From contig JAQULP010000011.1 of assembly GCA_028718525.1 (NCBI GenBank), forward strand, positions 1 through 64,000: a stretch of DNA of 64,000 nt, read 5' to 3'. Under the pieces are notes generated by a model. It did not search any database, was not told the origin of the DNA, and saw nothing but the letters and a program-made list of their open reading frames with translations. This document shows, piece after piece, positions 54,021 to 63,591 of this stretch. The stretch is from Sulfuricurvum sp. (GTDB lineage Bacteria > Campylobacterota > Campylobacteria > Campylobacterales > Sulfurimonadaceae). How positions within the stretch are numbered: position 1 is the stretch's first letter; each line of letters begins with the position of its first letter. The position numbers and the translations under genes were made by a program.

Positions 54021-54752
54021 TTACTTTTTGTGTTCCTCGACAAAATGCTGAATGGCCCCTTTGATATTGGAAAGTTTATTCGGGTTACCCTGAAGATTTT
54101 GAAAATAGAGCGTGGCGTCGTTTTCTTCATCGATAGGTAACGATCCGATTTTTGCACAAATTTGCAAAAACACTTCATAGGGGACATCATCTCCCCGTTT
54201 TAAAAAGTAAATGGCCCGCTGCAGCGATACAAAGGGGTTGATACTGACTTTGGACAAACGGTTGACGCGGGTATTGATATAGTTGACGAATTCGATTCGC
54301 ATGTCGCATCGGACAATGGTAAAGAGCCGTTTAAGCGTATCGTAATGGCATTCGAAAGCAATTTTTGTCGAATCAAAATCAAACCCGTCAACCAGCTCTT
54401 CGAGTGTCGCGTCTTTAAATCTTTCCCGATAGACCAGCTGGTAGATATCATTTTTATATTTATAGGTATAAGAGTTGTTTTCGTACTCGAAATAGTCTTT
54501 ATTCATGGCATTATGGATCAACTCCTGGTCTTCTTTCGAAGGAAAGAAGAGGTCGAGATCCCTGAAGGTATCGGCCTTAATGCATGAACCGGCCAAATAA
54601 AAATGGATAGTCCGTTTCTCTATGTGTTCAATAATCAGTCTTTGAAAAAAGATGTTCAGTTTGATGGCAATGCTGTCTAGCCTATAATCAAGCAAAGAGG
54701 CTTGATCGTATGAAAGCAACACGTCATAATCTTTCCAAAAATCGTAAATCAA
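54021..54752 (-). CDS. Nucleotidyltransferase-fold protein
   Basis: 243 residues from TTG 54752, with GGAGGGGG upstream. Residues about 50-72 (IHFYLAGSCIKADTFRDLDL) match the polymerase-beta-type nucleotidyltransferase motif GS...DxD, with Asp residues in RDLDLF. The C-terminal half is helical with ECHYDTLKRLFTIVRCDMRI and PFVSLQRAIYFLKRGDDVPY. Relatives add nucleotides to proteins, RNA or small molecules, and some are toxins. The partner gene expected of a MNT/HEPN pair was not seen. Function unknown. Confidence 0.65.
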   Translation of the reverse strand: MIYDFWKDYDVLLSYDQASLLDYRLDSIAIKLNIFFQRLIIEHIEKRTIHFYLAGSCIKADTFRDLDLFFPSKEDQELIHNAMNKDYFEYENNSYTYKYKNDIYQLVYRERFKDATLEELVDGFDFDSTKIAFECHYDTLKRLFTIVRCDMRIEFVNYINTRVNRLSKVSINPFVSLQRAIYFLKRGDDVPYEVFLQICAKIGSLPIDEENDATLYFQNLQGNPNKLSNIKGAIQHFVEEHKK

Positions 54753-54896
54753 GGTTCCCCCTCCTCTTTTAGTGATTGAAAATAATACGATTAAGGCGTA
54801 TGGATAAACAGAGCTATTGTAACTCCTTTATTCAAAAGATAAGGAGCTATTGAAGAGAGAAATTTTTAGAATCTCTGTTGCGTCGAAATACTATCG

Positions 54897-54955
54897 ACCG
54901 TTGATCAACGGTAGGAACTACGTGGCTTGAACGGATCCTACAATCATTTTTTTAA
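54897..54955 (+). promoter_or_regulatory. Structured leader or terminator upstream of the second FIST gene
   Basis: A perfect 16-base palindrome ACCGTTGATCAACGGT (54897-54912) overlaps a second stem GTAGGA/TCCTAC (54911-54916 with 54936-54941) that is followed by AATCATTTTTTTAAT. The two stems are mutually exclusive at their junction, as in attenuators. It could instead be an operator plus an unrelated terminator. The FIST ATG is at 55026. Confidence 0.4.
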
Positions 54956-55025
54956 TACTTTCCAGAATATATCTGCTAAACTTAGGTACAGACACACACT
55001 ATTCTAACATCAAAAGTGGGAAGCA

Positions 55026-56156
55026 ATGAAGATTGAAGAGCAGGTTTGGGATGAAAATACTTGGGTTGTGAACAATAGTTTTCCGATAGATTGTCTGGAA
55101 GTGCAGCTTATTTTTTTATTTGGCGATATTGATGAAATCGCCAATACAGCGCATATCGAACATTTTAGATCGCTCTATCCAAGGGCTAAGATAGTCGGTG
55201 CTTCAACTACGGGAACGCTTGAATCGGGGATTTTAAGCGAGCACTCTTTAGTGGCTACCCTGATCGCATTTGATAAGGGCTGGGTTGAAGTGGCTTATAT
55301 CGATGACCTTGACAATACTACCCTTGAAAACCGTTCTCACGAATTAATGAGCCAGCTCCCGGTCGCAGGATTGAAACATGTTTTCGTATTGATGGAAGGA
55401 TTGACGCTCAATGGCTCGCTGCTGGTAAAAGGGGTCAATAATTTAGGGATGAATATACCGATGACGGGCGGATTGGCGGGTGATGGGTATCTATTTCATC
55501 ATACCTTGGTCATCGCTAATGATACGGCGAAACAAAACCGGGCGGTGGCCATCGGATTTTACGGAGATTCTCTCTCGATCAAATCGGGGTGCGGAGTGGG
55601 CTGGCAAGAGTTTGGAGCGGAACGGGTCGTAACCCGTTCGGAAGGTAATGTGATTTATGAAATAGATCATAAGCCGGTTCTGAAGTTTTATGAGGACTAT
55701 ATGGGAGAATACATTAACGATCTTCCGGGGAGTGCCCTCGCGTTTCCCCTCAATATTCATGAATACGATGGGGATAACGAGGTTGTCCGGGTATTGATGG
55801 GGATCAATGCCGATAACTCTATGTCTTTTGCCGGAGATATTCCGCAAGGTTCCAAGGTGAGGCTGATGAAAACCTCTTCGATTGATCTGATCGAAGGAGC
55901 CGAGACGGTTGGTCGCAATGTCGCGGAGAATTCGGATAAACCGGCGCTTGTCATTGCGGTAAGCTGCAGCGGAAGAAGAAGCGTATTAAAAGAATTTGCG
56001 AGCGAAGAGATTCAGGCGTTGCATGAACAATTGGGCGAGAATACCCATATATGCGGATTCTATTCGTATGGGGAATTGGCTCCGTTTGCGGATAATATCT
56101 TCGACTGCAAACTCCATAATCAGACGATGACCATTACGGCAATTTATGAAAAATAA
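55026..56156 (+). CDS. FIST (FIST_N + FIST_C) sensory protein, second copy
   Basis: 376 residues, colinear with the protein at 9339: KIVGASTTGTLESGIL, MTGGLAGDGYLFHHTLV, IAIGFYGDSLSIKSG-type block, GAERVVTRSEGNVIYEIDHK, and the tail SCSGRRSVLKE ... ICGFYSYGELAPF ... LHNQTMTITAIYEK. A predicted small-ligand sensor of the cytoplasm. It stands alone (215 bases to the next gene), in front of a PAS protein and a chemoreceptor. Together these suggest that it feeds taxis rather than the kinases used by copy 1. Confidence 0.9.
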   Translation: MKIEEQVWDENTWVVNNSFPIDCLEVQLIFLFGDIDEIANTAHIEHFRSLYPRAKIVGASTTGTLESGILSEHSLVATLIAFDKGWVEVAYIDDLDNTTLENRSHELMSQLPVAGLKHVFVLMEGLTLNGSLLVKGVNNLGMNIPMTGGLAGDGYLFHHTLVIANDTAKQNRAVAIGFYGDSLSIKSGCGVGWQEFGAERVVTRSEGNVIYEIDHKPVLKFYEDYMGEYINDLPGSALAFPLNIHEYDGDNEVVRVLMGINADNSMSFAGDIPQGSKVRLMKTSSIDLIEGAETVGRNVAENSDKPALVIAVSCSGRRSVLKEFASEEIQALHEQLGENTHICGFYSYGELAPFADNIFDCKLHNQTMTITAIYEK

Positions 56157-56371
56157 TTTTATTTAAAATATAAATAGTAAAATCCGTATCGCACTATTTT
56201 TCTCACATCCATCCGTTTGAGGGTCATTGCAACAGACGGTTACGTTTGGTGAGCTCTATTTAAGGATATTAACAGGCTCTTAACACCTTATATACACTTA
56301 TCATGATAAAATGGTTTATATTTATGCATATTTTTAACCTACGATAAAACATACAATGGAGATGAGGTAAT

Positions 56372-56752
56372 ATGGAACAAACGCTGCAAGATACTGATTT
56401 CTTGGTATCGCAAACCGACTCAAAAGGGATTATCCTTTTTGCCAATGAAGATTTCTGCAAAATCGCCGGATATACGCTTGAGGAAATGATCGGTAAGCCG
56501 CACAATATTGTCCGTCATCCGGATATGCCCAAAGCCGCCTTTAAAGATTTATGGGACACGGTAAAAAGTGGGAAAGTGTGGAAAGGGTACGTCAAAAACG
56601 CAACGAAAAACGGTGGATTTTATTGGGTTTTTGCAACGGTTTATCCGAATATTGCTTGCGGTGACGGTGGCGGCGGATATATGTCATGCCGTCGTAAGGC
56701 GTCACCGGCCGAAATTCAAAAAGCCGAAGCGCTTTACAAAACATTGCGTTAA
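56372..56752 (+). CDS. PAS protein, CetB/Aer-like energy-taxis sensor
   Basis: 126 residues, one PAS domain. LVSQTDSKGIILFANEDFCK, IAGYTLEEMIGKPHNIVRHP, DMPKAAFKDLWDTVKSGKVW and KGYVKNATKNGGFYWVFATV are the Aer/CetB pattern, in which the PAS fold binds FAD. The last 20 residues are helical. In Campylobacter, CetB senses redox or energy state and signals through the separate receptor CetA. The next gene is a chemoreceptor 18 bases downstream, so a bipartite receptor is likely. Confidence 0.9.
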   Translation: MEQTLQDTDFLVSQTDSKGIILFANEDFCKIAGYTLEEMIGKPHNIVRHPDMPKAAFKDLWDTVKSGKVWKGYVKNATKNGGFYWVFATVYPNIACGDGGGGYMSCRRKASPAEIQKAEALYKTLR

Positions 56753-56770
56753 GAGAAGGATAGGTAAAAG

Positions 56771-57877
56771 ATGCAAAACAGCACAAAGATGATGATTTTA
56801 TCACTATCCGGTATTTTAGGGCTAGTATTGGCTGTCACGGTTAATTCGGCATGGGTGAGTGCGGGTGTTATTGTTGTTCTGATGGGGATAGCCATGTTAA
56901 GTGCGTCGGCATCGTCGCATTCAGAACCTTTATCGCAACAGATGCGCCATTTTGAAGAGCTGTTGCAATTCAAACGTAATCAGCTCGAAGATATTTCTGC
57001 CGAACCAAACAGTATCGAAGAGCAGCTGAACCGTTTGGCAAAAACACATGCGGCTATATTGGAACAAGATACGAAAGTAGCGGGTGAAATGGTTCTTCTC
57101 GCGGATAAAGTTCGAAGAGGCCACTATATGTGCCGTGTTGCCAGTGATTCGAAAACTCCCCATGTGCACATCCTGAGAAAAACCATGAATGCGATGATCG
57201 ATGCAACCGAAAAAAATCTTGACCAGGCCATCAGTGTTTTGGAAGGTTTGAGTGAGGGTAAATTTTCGACGCGTGCTACGATAGACGTAGAGGGCAAAAT
57301 GGGACAAATGCTGGAGAAAATCAATGAATTGGCAATGGCGCTTCAATCGATGGAATTGCAAAACATTGAAGGTAAAGAGATACTGAACAACAATACGAAG
57401 CAGTTGAAGGAGACGATTGAAAATCTCCGTTCCAACCAGTTCGTTGAACTCAACGGTATGATCAATACGACGGTGGAACGTATATCCAATGTCGCTAACA
57501 AAGAACATGAACTCTCGATCAATCTTCAGTCTTTGGCGGGAAATGCGCAGGAGACGAAACAGATTCTGACCACCATCGGCGATATTGCCGATCAGACCAA
57601 CCTGCTTGCCCTCAATGCGGCGATTGAGGCAGCGCGTGCCGGTGAACACGGCCGAGGATTCGCCGTTGTGGCCGATGAGGTTCGAAAGCTTGCCGAGCGG
57701 ACTCAAAAAAGTTTAGCGGAGACTTCCGCAACCATAAACGTGCTGATTCAGGCCATCACGGACAACAGTGATTCGCTGAATAAGAATATGGACGAGATGA
57801 TGGATTTGACCCAATTTGTCGGGAGTGTCGATCAAAAAATGGAAGAGCTGCTTCATACCATGGACCGATTAAGCTAA
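56771..57877 (+). CDS. CetA-like methyl-accepting chemotaxis protein
   Basis: 368 residues. Two short N-terminal hydrophobic stretches (about 8-24 and 28-46) with a minimal periplasmic loop, then a long cytoplasmic coiled region, HAMP-like sequence around 110-170, and the signalling tip [20 protein letters not shown] with [17 protein letters not shown]. There is no periplasmic ligand domain, which fits CetA, where the partner PAS protein supplies sensing. The C-terminus ends soon after the tip, so the adaptation region is short. A bidirectional terminator follows. Confidence 0.9.
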   Translation: MQNSTKMMILSLSGILGLVLAVTVNSAWVSAGVIVVLMGIAMLSASASSHSEPLSQQMRHFEELLQFKRNQLEDISAEPNSIEEQLNRLAKTHAAILEQDTKVAGEMVLLADKVRRGHYMCRVASDSKTPHVHILRKTMNAMIDATEKNLDQAISVLEGLSEGKFSTRATIDVEGKMGQMLEKINELAMALQSMELQNIEGKEILNNNTKQLKETIENLRSNQFVELNGMINTTVERISNVANKEHELSINLQSLAGNAQETKQILTTIGDIADQTNLLALNAAIEAARAGEHGRGFAVVADEVRKLAERTQKSLAETSATINVLIQAITDNSDSLNKNMDEMMDLTQFVGSVDQKMEELLHTMDRLS

Positions 57878-57903
57878 AAACGGATTAGAATGGATCCGTT
57901 TTT
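57876..57903. terminator. Bidirectional intrinsic terminator
   Basis: AAAAACGGAT/ATCCGTTTTT, a 10-bp stem with an 8-base loop and T or A tracts on both sides, between the convergent chemoreceptor and diguanylate cyclase genes. Confidence 0.85.
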
Positions 57904-57919
57904 GCCTTATTTATACGGT

Positions 57920-59779
57920 TTAAATAACAACCGATTGGTTCCGCCCCTGGCTTTTGGCAATGTATAAGGCATCGTCGCATTTTTTAATCAGTGTAATAAT
58001 ATTATCGTCCCGCTCAAACGAAGAGATACCCAAGCTGATGGTCAGTGAATTGATTCTTTCAAAGGGATAGGTTTCGACCGCCTGTCGGATTTGCTCCGCA
58101 AGGGTAAAAGCCCCCTCTTTGGTAGTTTCCGGACACATGACGACAAACTCTTCTCCTCCGAATCTTCCGCAACAGTCGCTTTTACGCGTATGATTGGAAA
58201 TAATATTAGCGACTTTCTGAAGAACCGTATCGCCGAGTTGATGACCGTAGGTATCGTTGATATGTTTGAAATGGTCGATATCAATCATGATAATGGAGAG
58301 CGCTTTCTGATAGCGTTTGGACTTTTCAATTTCAAGATAGAGACACTCGTCGACCTTTCTTCGGTTGTAAAGGTTGGTAAGCTTATCAACCAATGCCAAC
58401 GTCTCCAACTCTTTTTTCGCACTGTTGTCGATACCGACCGACATAAAAGAGGTAGGCACCCCTTGTTCGTCATTAATCGGGATGATTGTCTGCTCAAGCC
58501 AATACGATGTCTCTTGTTTTGTCTGATTTTGAATTTCTCCGTGCCATTGTTTCCCTTGGAGGATCGTATTCCATAACTCTTTGAAAAGCTCTTTCGGGGT
58601 ATCGGGATGACGGATCATATTCATTTTTTGTCCGATCAGTTCCTCTTTCGAAAAACCGCTGATCGTTGCAAATGCGGTACTGATGCTGGTGATGATACCG
58701 CTTGTTTTAGTGGTTGCGGTGATGACATAACGATCGATGATATCGCTGAATCGCTGCAGCTCGGTATTGGAATTTTGCAAGGCACGCTGTAATTTAATGG
58801 GGGAACGCGATGCGTAGAACGCCAACGGAATACTGATGAGAAGGCTTAATACGGTCACAATGACGGTTGCAATGAGGTTTCCTGCTTTTAGCGAATTGAC
58901 CAGAGTCTCTTTCGGTTTGAGGAGTAAAATCGCATCGTCATCATTAACCAGAATCGAATCAAGTGGATAGGCAAAAAAAGCTTTTCCTGAGGATTCACCT
59001 GCGAGAATAGAGGAAGCGTCTTCGGGGAAGTCCTCATAAAGGTCGTGTTTGACTCCGGTATAGCGGTTCCATGAAAATCGGTTGTCGGGGTGGAGGATAT
59101 AGTGTCCGTCTTTATCGATTATGTAGAGGTTAAACAGAGGGGAATTTTCGACGGACTGCAGTAATTCGTTGGAGAGGAGATTGCAGATAACCATCCCTGA
59201 AAAGACCCCTTTGTAAAAGAGCGGGACGGCGATTCGGATGGTCGGCCGATAAGGGACTTCTATCTTCCCCTGTTCGATATTCAGATCCAGTTTGGAGTGC
59301 CAGATTTCGGATGTCGTCATTTGACTGACGATTTGGAAATAATCACGGCCGCTTTTATCCTGAAGAGCGGACTCCGGGACGATATACGGGAGGCTTTGTA
59401 TATTGTCGCGGTTAACACGGATCACTTCTTGACCGGTCTCATCGATAAGTCGTGTCTGCATAATCGATTTATTGGAGTTTGAGATCGTCAGAAAGAGATT
59501 TTGAAGCTCCCGTTTTTTGATCGGGTCTTTGTTATGGATAAAGTCCCGTAATATCTGATCGTCTGCCAAAGCCATAACCAGATCGTCCATCTGATTGATT
59601 TGGGGCTTCAGGATATAGCTTTGTCGGCTCAGAGAGACCTCTTGGGCATATTTTTTAATGGTGCTTTCGATATCGACCATATGGATTTTATAGCTGATGG
59701 AGGAACTTAAGAGGGTTATGACGATTCCGAAGACGATAAAGTAACCCAGAAAGTAAGAGGTGTAATTTTTAGTGTTCAT
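57920..59779 (-). CDS. Membrane diguanylate cyclase: Cache-like, PAS, GGDEF
   Basis: 619 residues from ATG 59779; a TTG ten codons upstream (59809) has a better ribosome binding site (AAAGG) and may be the true start. Transmembrane helix near 8-30, then a dCache-type periplasmic domain to about 305 (LFNLYIIDKDGHYILHPDNR), a second span, an Aer-type PAS (about 345-450; ITSISTAFATISGFSKEELI, MIRHPDTPKELF) and GGDEF with active site GRFGGEEFVVMCPET. The intact GGEEF predicts cyclic-di-GMP synthesis. It lies beyond the convergent taxis genes and faces a second cyclase gene. Confidence 0.9.
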   Translation of the reverse strand: MNTKNYTSYFLGYFIVFGIVITLLSSSISYKIHMVDIESTIKKYAQEVSLSRQSYILKPQINQMDDLVMALADDQILRDFIHNKDPIKKRELQNLFLTISNSNKSIMQTRLIDETGQEVIRVNRDNIQSLPYIVPESALQDKSGRDYFQIVSQMTTSEIWHSKLDLNIEQGKIEVPYRPTIRIAVPLFYKGVFSGMVICNLLSNELLQSVENSPLFNLYIIDKDGHYILHPDNRFSWNRYTGVKHDLYEDFPEDASSILAGESSGKAFFAYPLDSILVNDDDAILLLKPKETLVNSLKAGNLIATVIVTVLSLLISIPLAFYASRSPIKLQRALQNSNTELQRFSDIIDRYVITATTKTSGIITSISTAFATISGFSKEELIGQKMNMIRHPDTPKELFKELWNTILQGKQWHGEIQNQTKQETSYWLEQTIIPINDEQGVPTSFMSVGIDNSAKKELETLALVDKLTNLYNRRKVDECLYLEIEKSKRYQKALSIIMIDIDHFKHINDTYGHQLGDTVLQKVANIISNHTRKSDCCGRFGGEEFVVMCPETTKEGAFTLAEQIRQAVETYPFERINSLTISLGISSFERDDNIITLIKKCDDALYIAKSQGRNQSVVI

Positions 59780-59933
59780 GCATGTGCCAATCTCTAACGT
59801 AATGGTCAAAGTAACCTTTGAGACATTGTTATGAACATTATAACATAAAATAATATCAACATTTTATCACAATGGAGTAAATAAGAGTCAATATCAATCT
59901 AGTGAGCGATAAAGGGTTGATTTCGAAAGGGGT

Positions 59934-61328
59934 TTAGTTCTCTTCGGTGCGGTTACGACCGTTTTCTTTGGCTGTATAGAGGGCACTATCGGCACGTGAA
60001 AGGGGTGAATTAATATCCGCATCGTCGGATCGAAGGAGGGTTAGGCCGATGCTCACCGTAAACGTAATCTTTTCCCCCGCGCAATCTTCAGTATGATATA
60101 AAACATTTTCTCGGATCCGCTCCGCCAGAGCCAGTGCATTGTTTCTATCGGTATCGGGGAGAATCAAAGCGAACTCTTCTCCGCCGATTCTTCCGGCGAT
60201 ATCGCTTTTGCGTAAATTGTTTTTGATGATGTCGGAGAAGGTTTTGAGGATTCTATCCCCGGTTAAATGGCCGAAGGTGTCATTAATGGATTTGAATTTA
60301 TCCAAGTCAAACATCAGTAACGAACCGGTGATATGCCGATAGCGTTTAATGCGGGAGAGCTCCTCTTCAAGCCGCTGTGTAAAATGGCGTCGATTATAAA
60401 GGCCGGTAAGGTAATCGGTAATGGCCTGTTCCTCCAGTTTTTGCTGAAGTTTTTTCTGAGTGGTGATATCCAGAATACTCCAGACGACGGAGGTGTGATT
60501 TTCGGAGAGGTCCATAGGGGAACCGAAAAATTTGCAGATGATGGTTTGGCCGTCCTTACGTTTTAATTCGTAATCAATTGTAGTATTTGACCCTTGTTGT
60601 ACATCGATAAAATGGTGTATGAACGTATCATAGGCCGTTGTATCGGTATGGATGATCCGGGCATTTTCCCCGATAAGTTCCTCTTTCGAGTAGCCGGAAA
60701 TCGCACAAAAACGTTTATTGCACATCTGTATCAAACGGTTTGCATCAACCACCAAAATTCCCGACGCATTATTTTCGAAAACGAGTTCAAACCGTTTTTT
60801 GGCGAGAGATAACTCATCGAGTGCGAATTGTCGTTCCAAAAAGGATCCGGCCCATCGAGCCAGAAGGCGCATAAACTCATAGTCGGTTTTATCGTATTCC
60901 AAACGGCGCGCCGTAGGCGACGAAAAATTGACGGTACCGTAAACCTGGCCGTTTACCCTGACGGGGGCACCGATGTAGGAGACGAGTGCGAATTCTTTGT
61001 GACAGGGGTGTCCGACGTATTTTGATCGGGTGACATCGGTGATGGCTAGGACATCATCGATCTCCAAAGTGGTTTTGCAGTAGGTAGAACCGAGGGGAAA
61101 CAGCTGCCCGTCATAAAGCGTTTCGGTAGGTGCGGATTGAACGACGATGGTATAATCTTCTCCGACGATGTGGCTGACGATGGCGAATTCCAGCCCGAAG
61201 AACTCTTTGCCGACAATCAGCGCTTCTCTCAGCGTCTCTTTGGGATCAAGCTTGGAGATAGCGGCGATTTCATTCAGTTTCTGGAGCGCATTGTTTTGGC
61301 GTTCAACGCTTTCGAGCTTGTTTAACAA
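59934..61328 (-). CDS. Cytoplasmic diguanylate cyclase: GAF, PAS, GGDEF
   Basis: 464 residues from TTG 61328 with GGGAG upstream. A GAF domain (about 20-165; DVLAITDVTRSKYVGHPCHK, VSYIGAPVRVNGQVYGTVNF) is followed by PAS (about 175-295; VFENNASGILVVDANRLIQM, SGYSKEELIGENARIIH) and GGDEF with GRIGGEEFALILPDTD. All catalytic residues look intact. No membrane helix. It should raise cyclic-di-GMP, opposed by the HD-GYP proteins at 1705 and 24671. GAF and PAS inputs are unknown. Confidence 0.93.
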   Translation of the reverse strand: MLNKLESVERQNNALQKLNEIAAISKLDPKETLREALIVGKEFFGLEFAIVSHIVGEDYTIVVQSAPTETLYDGQLFPLGSTYCKTTLEIDDVLAITDVTRSKYVGHPCHKEFALVSYIGAPVRVNGQVYGTVNFSSPTARRLEYDKTDYEFMRLLARWAGSFLERQFALDELSLAKKRFELVFENNASGILVVDANRLIQMCNKRFCAISGYSKEELIGENARIIHTDTTAYDTFIHHFIDVQQGSNTTIDYELKRKDGQTIICKFFGSPMDLSENHTSVVWSILDITTQKKLQQKLEEQAITDYLTGLYNRRHFTQRLEEELSRIKRYRHITGSLLMFDLDKFKSINDTFGHLTGDRILKTFSDIIKNNLRKSDIAGRIGGEEFALILPDTDRNNALALAERIRENVLYHTEDCAGEKITFTVSIGLTLLRSDDADINSPLSRADSALYTAKENGRNRTEEN

Positions 61329-61491
61329 AACTGACTCCCTCTTCTGTGTAAATCAATCTGATTCATATTTGTATTATGAACGAGTATAGCCAAAATCTTG
61401 ATAAGAAAAGGGGCTTTTTCCCCTATTTTCAGTAGAAATGAGACGATATTAAAGATATGATTCTTTTTTGTAATAACCTAAAGGGGTCTCT

Positions 61492-62244
61492 TTGCCGATT
61501 ATTGTTTTATTGAGCTTTTTTCTTTCCACATCCTTGTTTGCCCTGGTGAGTATCGCACCGATCGATATCGGCGCATCACCGGGATTCAGCGGCAACGTAT
61601 CGGGAACTCTGAATTCCAAAAGCGGAAATACCGATAAAAAAGAGTATCAGGCCGGGGTACGCGTACAATACGATCAGGGGAGTGATTATGGGGTATGGGG
61701 GACGCTGACGTATAGTTACGGCGAGGTAAAAGGGTTGGAAAATGAGAACAAGATTTATGCCCATATACGTTACATTCACGCTCTGTACGGGGAGGAGTGG
61801 TGTGGAGAACTGTTTGTCCAATCAGAGCAGGACCGATTTAAAGAGATTAACGAACGCTCATTGGGAGGAGCGGGGTTGAGATGGCGTTTTTTTAATTCTC
61901 CGGAGTGGGGGAAAGGGTATTTTGGAGCGGGAGGGATGCTGGAACGGATCGATTATTCCCACCCTGCCGTTAACCGTGCCGAAAACAACCGACGGGTGAA
62001 CAGTTATCTGGCCTATACGAAAAAATTTCCTAATGCCTCCAAGCTTACCTACATCGGCTACTATCAGCCGAAATTCGATGCGGCATCGGATTACGTTACG
62101 TCACAGACGCTGGAGCTGATTGTTCCGATATACGGAAAATTGAGCTTGAGTATTTCGGCTAAATACCTTTTCGACACGGTTCCTATCGGAGGGATCGAGA
62201 AACGGGATACGGCCTATACGACCTATGTGCTCTGGGACTTTTGA
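61492..62244 (+). CDS. DUF481-like putative outer-membrane protein
   Basis: 250 residues from TTG 61492, seven bases after AAAGGGG. Signal peptide about 1-16 (MPIIVLLSFFLSTSLFA). Beta-rich repeats with NVSGTLNSKSGNTDKKEYQA and RVQYDQGSDYGVWGTLTYSY resemble DUF481/YdiY barrels, and the protein ends in an aromatic pair (LWDF). It is a paralogue-like partner of the protein at 35087. The stop lies three bases from that of the convergent MgtC/DUF4010 gene. Function unknown. Confidence 0.8.
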   Translation: MPIIVLLSFFLSTSLFALVSIAPIDIGASPGFSGNVSGTLNSKSGNTDKKEYQAGVRVQYDQGSDYGVWGTLTYSYGEVKGLENENKIYAHIRYIHALYGEEWCGELFVQSEQDRFKEINERSLGGAGLRWRFFNSPEWGKGYFGAGGMLERIDYSHPAVNRAENNRRVNSYLAYTKKFPNASKLTYIGYYQPKFDAASDYVTSQTLELIVPIYGKLSLSISAKYLFDTVPIGGIEKRDTAYTTYVLWDF

Positions 62245-62247
62245 CGC

Positions 62248-63498
62248 TCAGAGTACCATGAGCGCCGTGAGGGTGAAGGTACCGATTGAGATCAGGTAGT
62301 AGGTAAAAACCATGCGGAACAATGCCGTATTCCCCAGGACAAGAACCAGTGCGGTTTTGGTTAAAGAGTTGGTGACGATCGCGATAATAACGGCATGGAG
62401 CGCCGTATTCGGGTTCAAAGAATTCTTAGCCAGAGAGGAGAGGGAGAGGATGATGGCATCGACATCGGCAATTCCCGAAACGGATGCGACGGCGTACACC
62501 CCCATATGACCCGTATACTGATCCGCCAGTTTGATCAGTGCAAGGGTGGCCCCGAAAATGATCCCCATCAAGAGCGCCTCTTTCAGATCAAACGGATTTT
62601 TAAATTCAATTTTTTGGGTAATGGTTTCCCGTTTTGAGGTAAAGTACATCATCCCGATGTATCCGAACCCGGCCACTGATCCGACACCGATCGGGAGGAA
62701 AAACGTGCGTGCCAGAGAGGGATTGATCACCCACATCTCGATACCGGCGCGGATAAGCATCATAGACGAGGCCAACGCGATGGCAATCGCCAGATTTTTA
62801 GTCAAACTGCCGTTTTCATGAACTTTGCGTGCCATACTCATAGCTACGGCGGTAGAGGAGATGAGCCCGCCGAACAGGCCCGCTATACCGATTCCGTGAG
62901 CCGTCCCCATGATTCTGACGGCGATGTAGCCGAAAAAAGAGATTCCCGCTACCAGCAATACCATGATCCAAATGCGGTAAAGGTTGATCAACCCCATCGA
63001 ATCGATCGGTTTGTCGGGGAGAATCGGGAGGATAACAAACGTCATTAACATAAACAAGATAGCGGCACCGAGATCTTGTTTGGTGATCGTTTGTTCATAC
63101 TCTTGTATTTTCTCTTTGAGATTTAGGAGAAACAAAACGATAATCGCGATAAATACGGGCAAGATAGGAGGCGCTACCTGAAACATCCCTCCGATGAGAA
63201 AAGTGATCAGGGCGGCAAATTCGGTGGTCGACCCTTTTTCGGATACGGATATGCTGTTGACAACGTAAGCGGTGATAAGGAGCAACCCGGCAACGGCCGA
63301 AGCGACGACGAAAAAGTAGGGGGAAAATTCACTAAACCAGGATGCGAGGTAGCCGAACAGGGCAATCATCGAAAAGGTGCGCGCTCCCCCGAAATCCCTG
63401 CTTTTATGGGAATAGATCGTATGCATTTCACGCTGCAATCCGATCAAAAAACCAAGCAATAGAGAGAGGACACTGTTTTGAATAAAGAGCGAATCCAT
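62248..63498 (-). CDS. MgtC/SapB and DUF4010 membrane protein
   Basis: 416 residues with about ten hydrophobic segments. The N-terminal part is MgtC-like (SLLLGFLIGLQREMHTIYSH, GGARTFSMIALFGYLASWF), with the conserved GARTF block. The C-terminal half is the DUF4010 domain (LFGGLISSTAVAMSMARKVH, VASVSGIADVDAIILSLSSL). Such proteins are linked to Mg2+ or membrane-potential homeostasis, but the activity of the fused form is not known. Confidence 0.88.
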   Translation of the reverse strand: MDSLFIQNSVLSLLLGFLIGLQREMHTIYSHKSRDFGGARTFSMIALFGYLASWFSEFSPYFFVVASAVAGLLLITAYVVNSISVSEKGSTTEFAALITFLIGGMFQVAPPILPVFIAIIVLFLLNLKEKIQEYEQTITKQDLGAAILFMLMTFVILPILPDKPIDSMGLINLYRIWIMVLLVAGISFFGYIAVRIMGTAHGIGIAGLFGGLISSTAVAMSMARKVHENGSLTKNLAIAIALASSMMLIRAGIEMWVINPSLARTFFLPIGVGSVAGFGYIGMMYFTSKRETITQKIEFKNPFDLKEALLMGIIFGATLALIKLADQYTGHMGVYAVASVSGIADVDAIILSLSSLAKNSLNPNTALHAVIIAIVTNSLTKTALVLVLGNTALFRMVFTYYLISIGTFTLTALMVL

Positions 63499-63591
63499 GC
63501 CGATACCTTCTGTTCTACGATCCGTTGAAGATTATAGCGTAGATGAAATTGATGCTACAATAAACCAGAAGATGGACAGAGGAGGAACGAG

